A stretch of 64,000 nucleotides of DNA from Bog-473 sp963755495 (GCA_963755495.1 CAVWJS010000012.1:62001-126000), one strand, 5' to 3'. Shown: positions 17,307 through 25,951, numbered from the stretch's first letter. Program-made: numbers and translations. The notes: generated from the letters alone by a model not told the origin.

Positions 17307-17699
17307 ATTAACCGGGGCGAGGTAGTCCTCGCACCCTTCCCTTATTCCGATCTTCGAGGAATGAAGCGCCGACCGGCGTGCATTGTTTCGTCGTCGGAGT
17401 ACAACCAGGGCCCGGATGCGATTGTGGCGATGGTGACCAGCAGCCATGCTCGTTTTCAACAACCTGGTGTCGGCGACGTGGTCATTAGTGATTGGCAAGG
17501 TGCTGGTCTGCGCCTGCCGTCGGTTGTGCGCACTGGTCGGCTTCTCGTTTTGGAGCGTCGTCTGTTGGCGATCGTTCTTGGTGACCTCAGCGCGGATGAT
17601 CTTGTGGCAATCGATCAAGGACTGAACCGTCCTGGGTTTGATGGAGGCTCCCGTTATATGACTCCGACCAATTCTCGGTCGGTTTTCTTGGCGGCATAA
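17307..17699 (+). CDS. PemK/MazF-like endoribonuclease toxin, apparent ATT start, 3' end replaced by an IS
   Basis: The frame reads INRGEVVLAPFPYSDLRGMK, then RRPACIVSSSEYN, GPDAIVAMVTSS, LPSVVRTGRLLVLERRL and LGDLSADDLVAIDQG. This is the conserved MazF/PemK order, whose N-terminus normally begins MxRGEVVLVPFPF. No ATG, GTG, TTG or CTG lies between the upstream in-frame stop (17256) and ATG 17361, which is past the conserved N-terminus. ATT 17307 fits the expected initiation point and has TAGGT seven bases upstream. From 17623 the frame is IS sequence, so the last 25 residues are not native and the natural C-terminus is lost. Such toxins cut mRNA. Activity here is uncertain. Confidence 0.65.
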   Translation: MNRGEVVLAPFPYSDLRGMKRRPACIVSSSEYNQGPDAIVAMVTSSHARFQQPGVGDVVISDWQGAGLRLPSVVRTGRLLVLERRLLAIVLGDLSADDLVAIDQGLNRPGFDGGSRYMTPTNSRSVFLAA

Positions 17700-18562
17700 A
17701 CCGCCTCAAACTCTGCGGGTGGAACGTAGTCGAGATACTCGTGGAGACGCTCGGTGTTGAACCAATGCACCCAGGACAGGGTCGCCAGTTCTACGTCTTC
17801 GACTCTCTTCCATGGGCCCTGTCCGGGACCCCGGATCAGCTCGCTCTTGTAGGCAGCGTTGACCGACTCGGCCAGGGCATTGTCGTAGGCGTCGCCGACA
17901 CTGCCGATCGAAGGCGTGGCTCCGAGATCTGCCAACTTCTCGCCATAGCGAATTGAAGTGAATTGCGATCCCGCATCGGAATGACTGATCAGCCCTTCAA
18001 GCGTGGTGTCTCGGCGCCACCGGGCCATTTCTAGGGCGTCGAGCACCATGTCGGTGCGCATATGCGACGCCACCCGCCAGCCGACGATCATCCGCGAGAA
18101 GGCATCGGTGATGAAGTACACGTAGGCGAAGCCCGACCAGGTAGCCACGTAGGTCAGATCGCTCACCCAGAGGCGGTTCGGAGCCTCGGCCACGAAGGTG
18201 CGCTCGACCAGATCGGGGTGCCTGGTTGCCGAGGGGTCTGATCTCGTCGTCTTGCGCTTCTTGCCTCGGCGCAGGCCCTCGATGCCGGCAATGTCCATGA
18301 GGCGGGCCACCTGGTCTCGTCCGAGGTCGTGGCCGGCTCGCTGGGCCGCCCGCCAGAGTTTGCGGACTCCATAGACCGAGTAGTTGGCGTGCCATATGGC
18401 CACCAGCATCGGCACCAAGAGGGCGTCACGGGTTGCCCGGGCCGAGAGCGGCCGGGACTTGGCGGCGTAGTAGGTGCTCGGAGCCACCTGCAGTTCCCTG
18501 CAGACGGGCTCGACCCCGAGTTCTTCTTTGTTCTCGTCGATGAAGTCGACGATCACTTCCAC
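17654..18562 (-). CDS. IS3-family transposase OrfB (DDE integrase core)
   Basis: A 302-residue transposase. An HTH_21-like N-terminus (VEPVCRELQVAPSTYYAAKS) precedes the rve integrase core with catalytic residues in WVSDLTYVATW (Asp), SHSDAGSQFTS (Asp) and NALAESVNAAYKSEL (Glu). The end HWFNTERLHEYLDYVPPAEF is the usual IS3 signature. GTG 18562 overlaps the end of orfA by 10 bases; no A6G-type slippery run is seen, so separate initiation or weak frameshifting is possible. The gene looks intact. Confidence 0.93.
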   Translation of the reverse strand: MEVIVDFIDENKEELGVEPVCRELQVAPSTYYAAKSRPLSARATRDALLVPMLVAIWHANYSVYGVRKLWRAAQRAGHDLGRDQVARLMDIAGIEGLRRGKKRKTTRSDPSATRHPDLVERTFVAEAPNRLWVSDLTYVATWSGFAYVYFITDAFSRMIVGWRVASHMRTDMVLDALEMARWRRDTTLEGLISHSDAGSQFTSIRYGEKLADLGATPSIGSVGDAYDNALAESVNAAYKSELIRGPGQGPWKRVEDVELATLSWVHWFNTERLHEYLDYVPPAEFEAVYAAKKTDRELVGVI

Positions 18563-18882
18563 GGGCGGTCGAGCTCCGCCTGGGCGAAATACGCCGACGC
18601 CCGACGCAGGATCTCGTTCGACCGCTTGAGCTCCTTGTTCTCCCGTTCGAGTTCTTTGAGCTTGGCGCGCTCGTCGGTGGCCAGTCCGGGCCGTTCGCCG
18701 GCGTCGGTCTGCTGACGGTTGACCCAGCCTCGAATCGACTCGGGATGGACCCCGAGCTTTTCGCCGATCTCGGTCAGGCCGCCATCGGTGCGATTGCGCT
18801 CACGGCGCCACTCGAGCACCAGGGCGACGGCTTGCTCTCGTAGCTCCTTGGGATATGGCTTGTTCCTTGGCACAGACTCCAT
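18553..18882 (-). CDS. IS3-family transposase OrfA
   Basis: This product of about 109 residues starts at ATG 18882 (MESVPRNKPYPKELREQAVA). It contains the HTH_Tnp_1 helix-turn-helix (EIGEKLGVHPESIRGWVNRQ) and a leucine-zipper-like tail (KLKELERENKELKRSNEILR), then ends AELDRPWK. It binds the inverted repeats and pairs with OrfB. An upstream in-frame start at 18909 would add nine residues. Confidence 0.9.
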   Translation of the reverse strand: MESVPRNKPYPKELREQAVALVLEWRRERNRTDGGLTEIGEKLGVHPESIRGWVNRQQTDAGERPGLATDERAKLKELERENKELKRSNEILRRASAYFAQAELDRPWK

Positions 18883-18924
18883 CCTCTCTCCGAAAGATGG
18901 AGCCTCCAAAATTCCCAGGACGGT

Positions 18925-19383
18925 TCAATGACCCCCGCGGGGAGCTTGCTGTTCTCGCTCAGATACAGCAGCCATTGACATTCGGAGTTTCCAGAGGAGT
19001 TCGGTCAACCTGCGAACGTCGTCGGACTCCCAGTCCTTTACGAACAGGGCGAACCGCTTGAGTCCGAACTCAGTGAGACGGCGACGTTCCTCGGATCCCG
19101 CTGCGGTCAGTGTCACCAGGCAGGATCGGCGGTCAGCCGGATCGGCGGTGACGCCAACAAGTCCCCCGTCTTCGAGCTCTCGCACCTGGCGTGTCACCAA
19201 AGACGGGTGGACACCTTGAAGATCTGCGATCTCCGAGGGTCGGATTGCTTCGTGATCGCCGATCACCTGGAGCAGGCTGAGGGTGCCCGCCCCTTTTCTC
19301 TGTCGCCGGGCGCGGTCGAGTCCGGCGTTGAGCGTGAAGAGCGCGGCCACCATCTCCTCGACTTCGCGTTTCTTCGGCGGCAT
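18925..19383 (-). CDS. MarR family regulator, stop codon supplied by the IS tip
   Basis: Starting at ATG 19383 (MPPKKREVEEMVAALFTLNA), the protein has about 152 residues. It has the winged helix SEIADLQGVHPSLVTRQVRE, the wing DPADRRSCLVTLTAAG and a C-terminal dimer helix. Its final TGA (18925-18927) is the terminal trinucleotide of the IS3 inverted repeat, so the native C-terminus may be slightly altered. It diverges from the LiaF-like/ABC operon across a short palindrome and probably represses it. The -10-like TATACT ends only seven bases before the ATG, so a leaderless transcript is possible. Confidence 0.85.
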   Translation of the reverse strand: MPPKKREVEEMVAALFTLNAGLDRARRQRKGAGTLSLLQVIGDHEAIRPSEIADLQGVHPSLVTRQVRELEDGGLVGVTADPADRRSCLVTLTAAGSEERRRLTEFGLKRFALFVKDWESDDVRRLTELLWKLRMSMAAVSEREQQAPRGGH

Positions 19384-19444
19384 GCACCCTAGTATAATCG
19401 TTGATAGAGTCAAGCAATGTTATATGCGTTGGAAGAGATCCTCC
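19384..19444. promoter_or_regulatory. Divergent promoter/operator region of MarR and the LiaF-like/ABC operon
   Basis: AGTATAAT at 19391-19398 offers a -10 on both strands (TATAAT plus, TATACT minus). TTGA-TAGAG-TCAA at 19401-19413 is an inverted repeat placed where a MarR dimer would block both directions. TTGCTT on the minus strand lies 15 bases upstream of TATACT as a weak -35. Confidence 0.45.
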
Positions 19445-19867
19445 ATGGAATCACTGACTAGAAAGAGCAGAGAGGTAATGCCAGCCGCGAACCGACGCTG
19501 GCTCATCGGCGCCGAGCCCTTCTTCGAAGGAGGGTGGTTCCACAAGGGCGAGCGAGCGCGGAGCTGGGATGTGGAGGGCGAGCTCGTCGCCCTCTCCCTT
19601 CTCGGCGACGTGACCGTGGACTTGTCGGACCCCAAGAGCATGCCTACCGAGGTGCACCTCAAGGCATACGCGATCGGACGTGACGTCGACGTGCTCATTG
19701 CTCTCGGAACACACGTAGAACTCATGGGGTGGCCGGATAACCATCATCTCAACAACGACGCGCCATCGGTCCCTGAAACAGAGCGCATCCGTGTTCTCCG
19801 CATCGAGGGTCACACGTTGCTTGGTGACGTAGTCGTGCGGGTCCACCCCGACTATCAGGAAGCCTGA
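19445..19867 (+). CDS. LiaF-like C-terminal domain protein
   Basis: A 140-residue soluble protein. The core LSLLGDVTVDLSDPKSMPTE followed by LKAYAIGRDVDVLIALGTHV, then EGHTLLGDVVVRVHP, matches the beta-helix-like C-terminal domain found in LiaF and DUF1707 proteins ('cell wall-active antibiotics response'). There are no membrane spans, so only the domain is shared with LiaF. Start ATG 19445 is chosen at the head of the operon; ATG 19478 is possible. It precedes an ABC exporter by eight bases and may tune its expression or sense envelope stress, by analogy. Confidence 0.7.
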   Translation: MESLTRKSREVMPAANRRWLIGAEPFFEGGWFHKGERARSWDVEGELVALSLLGDVTVDLSDPKSMPTEVHLKAYAIGRDVDVLIALGTHVELMGWPDNHHLNNDAPSVPETERIRVLRIEGHTLLGDVVVRVHPDYQEA

Positions 19868-19875
19868 GGACGACC

Positions 19876-20801
19876 ATGGCGAGCGGCCAGAGGATCGAGG
19901 CGCGTCGCCTCACCAAGCGCTATGGCGCCACGATCGCCGTCGACGACCTCTCCTTCGAGGTCGTACCGGGTCTCGTCACCGGTTTCATCGGGCCCAATGG
20001 AGCGGGTAAGACCACGACCATGCGGTTGATTCTTGGCCTCGATCACCCGAGCGGCGGGGCGGTCACCGTGGGGGGCGCGCGTAACGCGACTTACCTGCTC
20101 CGCTGCGAGAGGTCGGGGCGCTGATCGATGCCAAGGCGCTTCATCCCAGCCGCACTGCGGAGCACTTTCTCTTATGCCTGGCCCAGAGCAACGGCATCCC
20201 CGGATCCCGCGTGAATGAGGTGATTGCGCTGGTCGGCCTCGAGAGCGTGGCCCACAAGAAGGTGGGGGGCTTTTCGCTCGGGATGAGCCAACGCCTTGGC
20301 ATCGCCGGTGCTCTCCTCGGCGATCCAGGCGTGTTGATGTTCGACGAGCCCGTGAACGGGCTGGACCCCGAGGGCATCGTGTGGATCCGTCAGCTGATGC
20401 GTTCGCTCGCCTCGGAGGGGCGCACGGTGTTCGTCTCGAGCCACCTGATGACCGAGATGGCCCTCACTGCCGATCACGTGATCGTGATTGGCCGAGGCAA
20501 GCTGCTGCGCGACGAGGGAATGGCTGACTTCATCGAGTCGAGCACTGAACGATGGGTTCTCGTCCGATCCCCCCAGCTCGGCGAACTCTCGGCCGCATTG
20601 AGCGCTGCCGGGGCACGAGTGAAGCATGGCACCGATCACAGCGTCGAAGTGGCCGGTCTCGACGCGGCGGCCATCGGCGACTTGGCGGCCGCCCATGGAG
20701 TGACGCTGCACGAGCTGGCCACCCAAGGTGCATCCCTGGAGGACGCATTCATGGACCTCACAAGCGAAAGCGTCGAATTCCGAACGAATCAGGAAGCGTG
20801 A
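19876..20801 (+). CDS. ABC transporter ATP-binding protein (one frameshift)
   Basis: About 307 residues. The Walker A motif is GFIGPNGAGKTTTMRLILGL and the signature is GFSLGMSQRLGIAGALLGDP. Walker B is VLMFDEPVNGLDPEG and the switch His is in VFVSSHLMTEM. This is the BcrA/CcmA-type drug or lipid exporter subfamily with an extra C-terminal domain. The frame changes near 20090, between GGAVTVGGAR and LPAPLREVGALIDAKALHPS; one base appears to be missing. The stop overlaps the permease ATG (ATGA at 20799-20802). It powers export with the next gene under likely MarR control. Confidence 0.85.
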
Positions 20802-21628
20802 TGAGCACGGTAGAAATTCACGATCCGCCTTTGAGTCACGTCCCGTACCGGCCGGCCACCGTGGGAGATGTCCTTCACTCGGAGTGGACCAAGGCGCGCA
20901 CGGTGCCGTCCACCAGGTGGACCCTGCTGGTGGCAGCGGCTCTCGGTATAGGAGTCGGCGCGCTCATCAGCGGATTGGCGGCCCACCAGTACGCCAAGAA
21001 CACACCGGGGAGTCGCACCCTGTGGGACCCCACCTCGATCAGCGGCGGCGGGCTGGCTCTGGCCCAGCTGGCCATCGGAATCCTCGGCGTCCTGCTCATG
21101 ACTTCTGAATACTCGACACGGTCGATCGGGATCAGCCTGGCCGCAGTGCCCCGCCGCAGCCGCCTACTCGCTGCGAAGGCAGTCGTGGTAGTAGTCCTGA
21201 CCCTCGTTGTGGCCGAGATCATCACTTTCATTGCGTTCTTCATCGGCCAGGCGATCATCTCTGGACAAGCTCCGACTGCCAGCCTCGGTCAACACGGAGT
21301 ACTTCGCGCCCTCATTGGGTGTGGCCTTTATGGGTGTCTGATCGCCCTCTTTGGCTTGGCGCTGGGAGCCATTCTACGCCACGCTGCAGGTTCGATCGCC
21401 GTGTTGGTTGCCGTTCTCTATGTCCTGCCAGGCGTCTTTGCTGCACTCCCTGCTTCCATCGAGCACTCGGTGGAGAAGTACTGGCCTACCGAGGCCGGCC
21501 AGCAAGTCACCGTGGTCGTCCGAACAGCCCACACGCTCTCCCCCTGGGCCGGGTTCGGTGTCATGTCCGTGTTCACAGCAGTGGTTCTTGCCGGCGCGTT
21601 CTCATTGCTCAATCGTCGCGACGCCTGA
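20801..21628 (+). CDS. ABC-2 type transporter permease
   Basis: A 275-residue membrane protein. A cytosolic N-terminus with VGDVLHSEWTKARTVPSTRW, the common ABC-2 'SEWTK' start, precedes six hydrophobic segments. These include LLVAAALGIGVGALISGLAA, VVVVVLTLVVAEIITFIAFF and FGVMSVFTAVVLAGAFSLLN. It starts at ATG 20801, overlapping the ATPase stop by one base, and forms the membrane half of that exporter. The substrate is unknown; BcrB-like exporters handle peptides, lipids or drugs. Confidence 0.88.
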   Translation: MSTVEIHDPPLSHVPYRPATVGDVLHSEWTKARTVPSTRWTLLVAAALGIGVGALISGLAAHQYAKNTPGSRTLWDPTSISGGGLALAQLAIGILGVLLMTSEYSTRSIGISLAAVPRRSRLLAAKAVVVVVLTLVVAEIITFIAFFIGQAIISGQAPTASLGQHGVLRALIGCGLYGCLIALFGLALGAILRHAAGSIAVLVAVLYVLPGVFAALPASIEHSVEKYWPTEAGQQVTVVVRTAHTLSPWAGFGVMSVFTAVVLAGAFSLLNRRDA

Positions 21629-21830
21629 ATGGGGCGCGGGACCAGATTTGACGGTTGCGAGTCATACTGTCCCCTGGCACCGATTCGCCAAAACCGAGGC
21701 GCTCCAGATCGTTCGGCGGATTGATTTCGCACGCCGGGAGCGAACCCGCCCCGAATCGTCGTTATATCGTTCCGACCCGTGGCTCTGAGCTGGTGCCCGC
21801 AAACCGATCGGCGGATTCTGGCGGTCATCG

Positions 21831-21990
21831 TCACAGCAGGTCTCCGATACGTTCGATCGGCTTGTAAAAGCCTAGGCGCTTGCGGGGCCGGTCATTGAGC
21901 TCGTCGGCCACCCAGTCGAGGTGTTTGGCACTGTGCACACTGAGATCGGTGCCTTTTGGGAAGTACTGGCGTAAGAGACGGTTGGTCAGT
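21831..21990 (-). pseudogene. IS30-family transposase, C-terminal remnant
   Basis: The minus strand reads LLRQYFPKGTDLSVHSAKHL followed by DWVADELNDRPRKRLGFYKP. That is the strongly conserved C-terminal end of IS30 transposases, just after the catalytic Glu. The part upstream does not match the family. Only about 50 residues survive, so this is the relic of an older mobile element at the right edge of the MarR/ABC segment. Confidence 0.8.
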
Positions 21991-22490
21991 CCGCGAACAA
22001 TCCCGGTGCGGGGAACGACATTCGGCACAGCCCACGTCATGCTTCAGAGCGTGCGTGCGTGCCCGCATGGGAACAACACCCAGTACAGCCCAGCTCATTT
22101 TCAAAGCACCACCCGAGTGCCCGAATGGGATCGGCTTATGGGTACAGTTCGGCGCAGTTGGGTCGGTTTCCCAGGTGAAGCAGGACGCCTACGGCGACTC
22201 ACTGCCGCCGAACTGACGATTGCATCGAAGCTCCGTCGGGGAGCTTAAGCTCGTAGGATCTGAAGATCGCCAGCGTGATCGCAGCGTTTCCCGCACAGTC
22301 AAAGTGATACGGCATGATTCCGCCTTCGGATAGACCTCAGAAGCCCTCAGGGATTCGCCATAAAGTCATGAACGATACCCCTGACGATGATTCGGATACA
22401 CGGCAAGAGACAGAGCTGCGCACGGCCGCGTAGATGAACGCAGCATCTCGTGCAAGGGATGTTGATCAGCCGAATCCAGAAAGAGGATGG
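21991..22490. other. Gene-poor gap with one hairpin
   Basis: No convincing gene is present. AAGCTCC-GTCGG-GGAGCTT at 22228-22246 forms a seven-base-pair hairpin without a following T run. The last 15 bases hold the ribosome site (AGAAAGAGGATGG) of the next gene. Confidence 0.4.
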
Positions 22491-23108
22491 ATGATGACAG
22501 AGACAGAGCAGATTACGATCGGCGTAGAGGCCCGGTGCAGCGATGGGCCTTGTGGCCACGTTTTGTGTGTGGTTGTTGGCCCCTTCCATCGGGTCACTCA
22601 TCTTGTGGTCGAGCCGAAGCACCGGCAAGGACTCGGCCGACTTGTTCCCCTCGATCTCGTCGAGGCTACGCCGGACGAGGTCCGGCTCCGTTGCACTAAG
22701 GACGAGTTCGAAAAGTTCGAAGCGGCCGAAGAGACTGACTTTTCACCCGGACCGGGCGGTTACGGCGTCCCTCAGGCCCTCGTCCACGACACAGTTCCAT
22801 CGGGCGATGTGGCCGTGCATGGAGGTGACCACGTCCATGCCACCGATGGCGAGATCGGGAAGGTGCAAGGGTTGGTCATCGACCGCTCATCACATCAAGT
22901 GAGCCATTTCCTCCTCCAAGAGGGCCACCTCTGGGGCCGCAAGCGAGTCGCCATTCCCATCAGTGCTCTCGCCGACCTCGGAAACGGCATCCGACTTACT
23001 CTCACCAAAGAACAGATCCAAGAGCTGCCCTCGGCCGAGATTGATCAATCGAATCCCATAGGACGAGAAGTGCAAGAATTACCGGAACTTCCGAGGAGGA
23101 ATACATGA
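22491..23108 (+). CDS. PRC-barrel domain protein (two barrels)
   Basis: A 205-residue protein starting at ATG 22491 behind AGAGGATGG. It has two PRC-barrel-like units. The first contains CGHVLCVVVGPFHRVTHLVV and LVPLDLVEATPDEVRL. The second contains GKVQGLVIDRSSHQVSHFLL and RVAIPISALADLGNGIRLTL. PRC barrels occur in photosynthetic reaction centres, RimM and stress proteins. This two-barrel actinobacterial type often sits beside universal stress protein genes, as here. The stop overlaps the ATG of the USP gene (ATGA at 23105). Confidence 0.85.
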   Translation: MMTETEQITIGVEARCSDGPCGHVLCVVVGPFHRVTHLVVEPKHRQGLGRLVPLDLVEATPDEVRLRCTKDEFEKFEAAEETDFSPGPGGYGVPQALVHDTVPSGDVAVHGGDHVHATDGEIGKVQGLVIDRSSHQVSHFLLQEGHLWGRKRVAIPISALADLGNGIRLTLTKEQIQELPSAEIDQSNPIGREVQELPELPRRNT

Positions 23109-23539
23109 CGAAGATGGACGGCCAATCCCATCACCGCATAGTGGTGGGCATAGATGGTTCAGAGTGCTCGCTGACCGCGTTGCATTGGGCCGCACAACAG
23201 GCACACCTCACCGGATCCTCTCTTGAGGTGGTCATGTCATGGGAGCGGCCACAGTGGGGCTCCGGCTTTATCCTTCCTGACAACTACGACCCGGCATCCG
23301 ACGCACACAAGATGCTCGAAGACGCCATCCAAAAGGTACGGGGTGCCTTTAGCGAGGTGAAGTTCACCCCCGAGGTCGTCGAGGGCCATCCCGCGCCAGC
23401 ATTGGTCGAAGCGGCTCGTGGAGCGGACCTTCTCGTTGTCGGCAGTCGTGGGCATGGCGAGTTCTCTGGCATGTTGCTTGGATCGGTGAGCCAGTACTGC
23501 GCGCATCACGTGTCGTGTCCCATCACCATCGTTCGCTAA
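23105..23539 (+). CDS. Universal stress protein (UspA family)
   Basis: A 144-residue single-domain USP. The N-terminal strand HRIVVGIDGSECSLTALHWA and the nucleotide loop LLVVGSRGHGEFSGMLLGSV, then HHVSCPITIVR, are diagnostic. The G-2x-G-9x-G(S) ATP-binding pattern is complete, so ATP binding is likely. It is coupled to the PRC-barrel gene by a 4-base overlap and converges on the GH65 gene. Its location beside fermentation and proton-pump genes fits a low-energy or acid-stress response. Confidence 0.93.
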   Translation: MTKMDGQSHHRIVVGIDGSECSLTALHWAAQQAHLTGSSLEVVMSWERPQWGSGFILPDNYDPASDAHKMLEDAIQKVRGAFSEVKFTPEVVEGHPAPALVEAARGADLLVVGSRGHGEFSGMLLGSVSQYCAHHVSCPITIVR

Positions 23540-23599
23540 TGACAGGGATGGATGTGGATCTGGACGCCGCGGGACACGGTTGTCGCTGGTCGCTCCGCC

Positions 23600-25951
23600 C
23601 TATCGTGCCTGCCGCCGCAGCGGTTCTCGCCCAAAGGGCGAGGTCGGTGGTTTAGAGGGACCTACCTTTTGCGTCGGCCGGCGAGCCGGACTTTCCGTCG
23701 AGAGGCCGACTTGCTGCCCGTCATGAAGGATTCGCAGCGGCTCGCCGTTGATGAGCCGGTAGGTGGTGGTGTCCGGCGTGATCTCGATGCGCAGTCGCCG
23801 CTGGCGCATCGTGAGCGTGATCACCAGCCGGGTGATGCCCGCAGGCAGGCGGGGAGCGAAAGCCAAGGTGCCCCCTCGTTCGCGCAGGCCGGCGAATCCC
23901 GCCACGAGGGCGATCCAAGTTCCCGCCAGCGCAGCGACATGCAAGCCGTCGCGCGTGTTGTGCTCGAGGTCGTCGAGATCCATGAGGGCGGCCTCGGCCA
24001 AGTAGTCGTGTGCCAGGGCGAGGTGCCCGACTTCGGCGGCGATCACCGCCTGGGTGCAGGCCGACAGCGATGAGTCCCGCACGGTGAGAGCCTCGTAGTA
24101 GGCAAAGTTGCGAGATTTCTCCTCGTCGGTGAAGGCCTCACCGCGCAGGTGCATGGCGAGCACGAGGTCGGCCTGCTTGACCACCTGCTTGCGGTAGAGG
24201 TCGAAGTAGGGAAAATGGAGCAGGAGCGGGTACTGGTCGGCCGCGGTGGCGGCGAAGTCCCACACCTGGTGGCGCGTGAATCCCTCCGCTTGGGCGTGGA
24301 CGCCGAGCACGTCGTCGTAGGGGATGCACATCGTCTTCGCCGCGTCGCGCCAAGCGGCCATCTCCTCGTCATCGATGCCCAGCTGGTGAGCCTCGTCGGG
24401 ATGTCGCTCCGCGACGTCTGCCGCCGAGGCGAGATTGTGCTGGGCCATGAGGTTTGTATAGATGTTGTTGTCGGCTATGGCGGAGTATTCGTCGGGACCG
24501 GTGACCCCGTCGATGCGGAACTGACCCTGTGCGTCGTGGTGGCCGAGCGAGCGCCACAGCCGGGCCGTCTCGGCTAGTAGCTCCAGAGCAACCTCTCGCT
24601 CGAAGCGCTTGTCCCCGGTGACCTCGACGTAGCGGACCACGGCATCGGCGATGTCCGCGCCGATGTGGAAGGCGGCGGCCCCCGCCGGCCAGTACCCCGA
24701 GCACTCGGCCCCGCTGATCGTGCGCCAGGGGAATGCGGCGCCCGCCAACCCGAGCTGGCGAGCTCGTTCTTTGGCCAAGGGCAGGGTGCTGTGGCGCCAC
24801 CGCAGGGCATCGGCGACGGCGTCGGGGGCGGTGTAGGTGAGCACCGGTAGGACGTAGGTCTCGGTGTCCCAAAAGGCGTGCCCGTCGTAACCCGGACCGG
24901 TCAGACCTTTGGCCGGAATGGCCCGTCCCTCGGCCCGGGCTCCGGCCTGGAGGAGGTGGAAGAGGGAGAAGCGCACCGCCTGCTGCACCTCGGCATCGCC
25001 GGCGACCTCGACGTCGGCGCGCTCCCAGAACTCGTCCAGATATGCACGTTGTTCTTGGACCAATCCATCCCAGCCAATTTCGCTGGCGGCCGCAAGTGCC
25101 GCGGCAACCTGATCTCGCAGTGCCGGAGCCGAGCGATCCGCTGACCAGCCGAAGGCGACGAATTTGACGACGCGCAGCCGCTCACCGGGCGCGAGGGCGG
25201 CGGTGATCGTCACCCGCCCGAGGTCGGGGAAGCTCTCGGCCGACACCCGGAGCGAAGGTGGACCGTCTATCCGATGGTCCATGGCCACCGCGACCCGCAA
25301 GCCGCTCCCGGCCGTGGCGTGCAGGAGGGCGGCGCCGGTATCGCTGGACTGGTAGGACTCCGAGTGCAACGGCGCCTCGAGCATGGCTGACACCCGAAAG
25401 TCCCCGCCGGCCGGCGGTAGGACCTCGTTGGTCACCAGTTCGGACTGGAGCACCAGCCGTAGGGGGACCTCGAGCGGTTCGACCTCATAGACGATGGCGG
25501 CTATCGAGCGCTGCACCAGCGAAACCAGGCGGGTCGAGTGAACCCGGACGCCATGGCCACTTGGCGACACCCACTCGACATTGCGCTCCAGGAGCCCCGA
25601 GCGGAAGTCGAGCGATCGTTCATGGGTGCGGAGCTCGCCGTGGCGGACGTCGAAGGGCTGGTCTTCGACGAGGAGGCGGATCACCTTGGCGTTGGTGATA
25701 TTGATCATGGTCTGCCCGGCCTCGGGATAGCCGTAGCCGGCTTCGGCGTAGGGCAAGGGCCGGGACTCGTAGACGCCATTCAGATATGAGCCCGGGACGC
25801 CGTAGGGCTCGGCCTCGTCGAGGTTGCCTCGCCAGCCGATGTGGCCGTTGGAGAGGGCGAACAGCGACTCACTCTGGGCCAGCACCTCGAGGTCGAGCTC
25901 GGTCTCTCGCAGGCGCCAAGGTTCGACCGGGTATGCCGGATGCGTGATCAC
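23600..25951 (-). CDS. Glycoside hydrolase family 65 disaccharide phosphorylase
   Basis: A 783-residue GH65 enzyme, in the maltose/trehalose/kojibiose phosphorylase group. It has an N-terminal beta-sandwich (LFALSNGHIGWRGNLDEAEP), then the (alpha/alpha)6 barrel with GYDGHAFWDTETYVLPVLTY. The general-acid region is IDGVTGPDEYSAIADNN (Glu near residue 488), and VKQADLVLAMHLRG is also present. It cleaves an alpha-glucosyl disaccharide with phosphate to beta-glucose-1-phosphate. The gene for the matching beta-phosphoglucomutase overlaps its GTG start by four bases. The exact disaccharide cannot be told from sequence. The last 45 residues are a basic extension of unclear role. Confidence 0.92.
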   Translation of the reverse strand: MITHPAYPVEPWRLRETELDLEVLAQSESLFALSNGHIGWRGNLDEAEPYGVPGSYLNGVYESRPLPYAEAGYGYPEAGQTMINITNAKVIRLLVEDQPFDVRHGELRTHERSLDFRSGLLERNVEWVSPSGHGVRVHSTRLVSLVQRSIAAIVYEVEPLEVPLRLVLQSELVTNEVLPPAGGDFRVSAMLEAPLHSESYQSSDTGAALLHATAGSGLRVAVAMDHRIDGPPSLRVSAESFPDLGRVTITAALAPGERLRVVKFVAFGWSADRSAPALRDQVAAALAAASEIGWDGLVQEQRAYLDEFWERADVEVAGDAEVQQAVRFSLFHLLQAGARAEGRAIPAKGLTGPGYDGHAFWDTETYVLPVLTYTAPDAVADALRWRHSTLPLAKERARQLGLAGAAFPWRTISGAECSGYWPAGAAAFHIGADIADAVVRYVEVTGDKRFEREVALELLAETARLWRSLGHHDAQGQFRIDGVTGPDEYSAIADNNIYTNLMAQHNLASAADVAERHPDEAHQLGIDDEEMAAWRDAAKTMCIPYDDVLGVHAQAEGFTRHQVWDFAATAADQYPLLLHFPYFDLYRKQVVKQADLVLAMHLRGEAFTDEEKSRNFAYYEALTVRDSSLSACTQAVIAAEVGHLALAHDYLAEAALMDLDDLEHNTRDGLHVAALAGTWIALVAGFAGLRERGGTLAFAPRLPAGITRLVITLTMRQRRLRIEITPDTTTYRLINGEPLRILHDGQQVGLSTESPARRPTQKVGPSKPPTSPFGREPLRRQAR

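Larger units (their letters stand above)
17623..18927. mobile_element. IS3-family insertion sequence (1305 bp)
   Basis: The ends are inverted repeats sharing TGAACCGTCCTGGG perfectly, then matching again over GGAGGCTCC. The left end starts at 17623 and the right end finishes at 18927. Inside are overlapping orfA and orfB on the minus strand. I see no target duplication (GAC on the left, ATG on the right). That suggests the flanks were rearranged after insertion. Confidence 0.9.

Noticed and set aside
22228..22246. Hairpin as an intrinsic terminator
   Set aside because: No T run follows and no gene clearly ends just before it.
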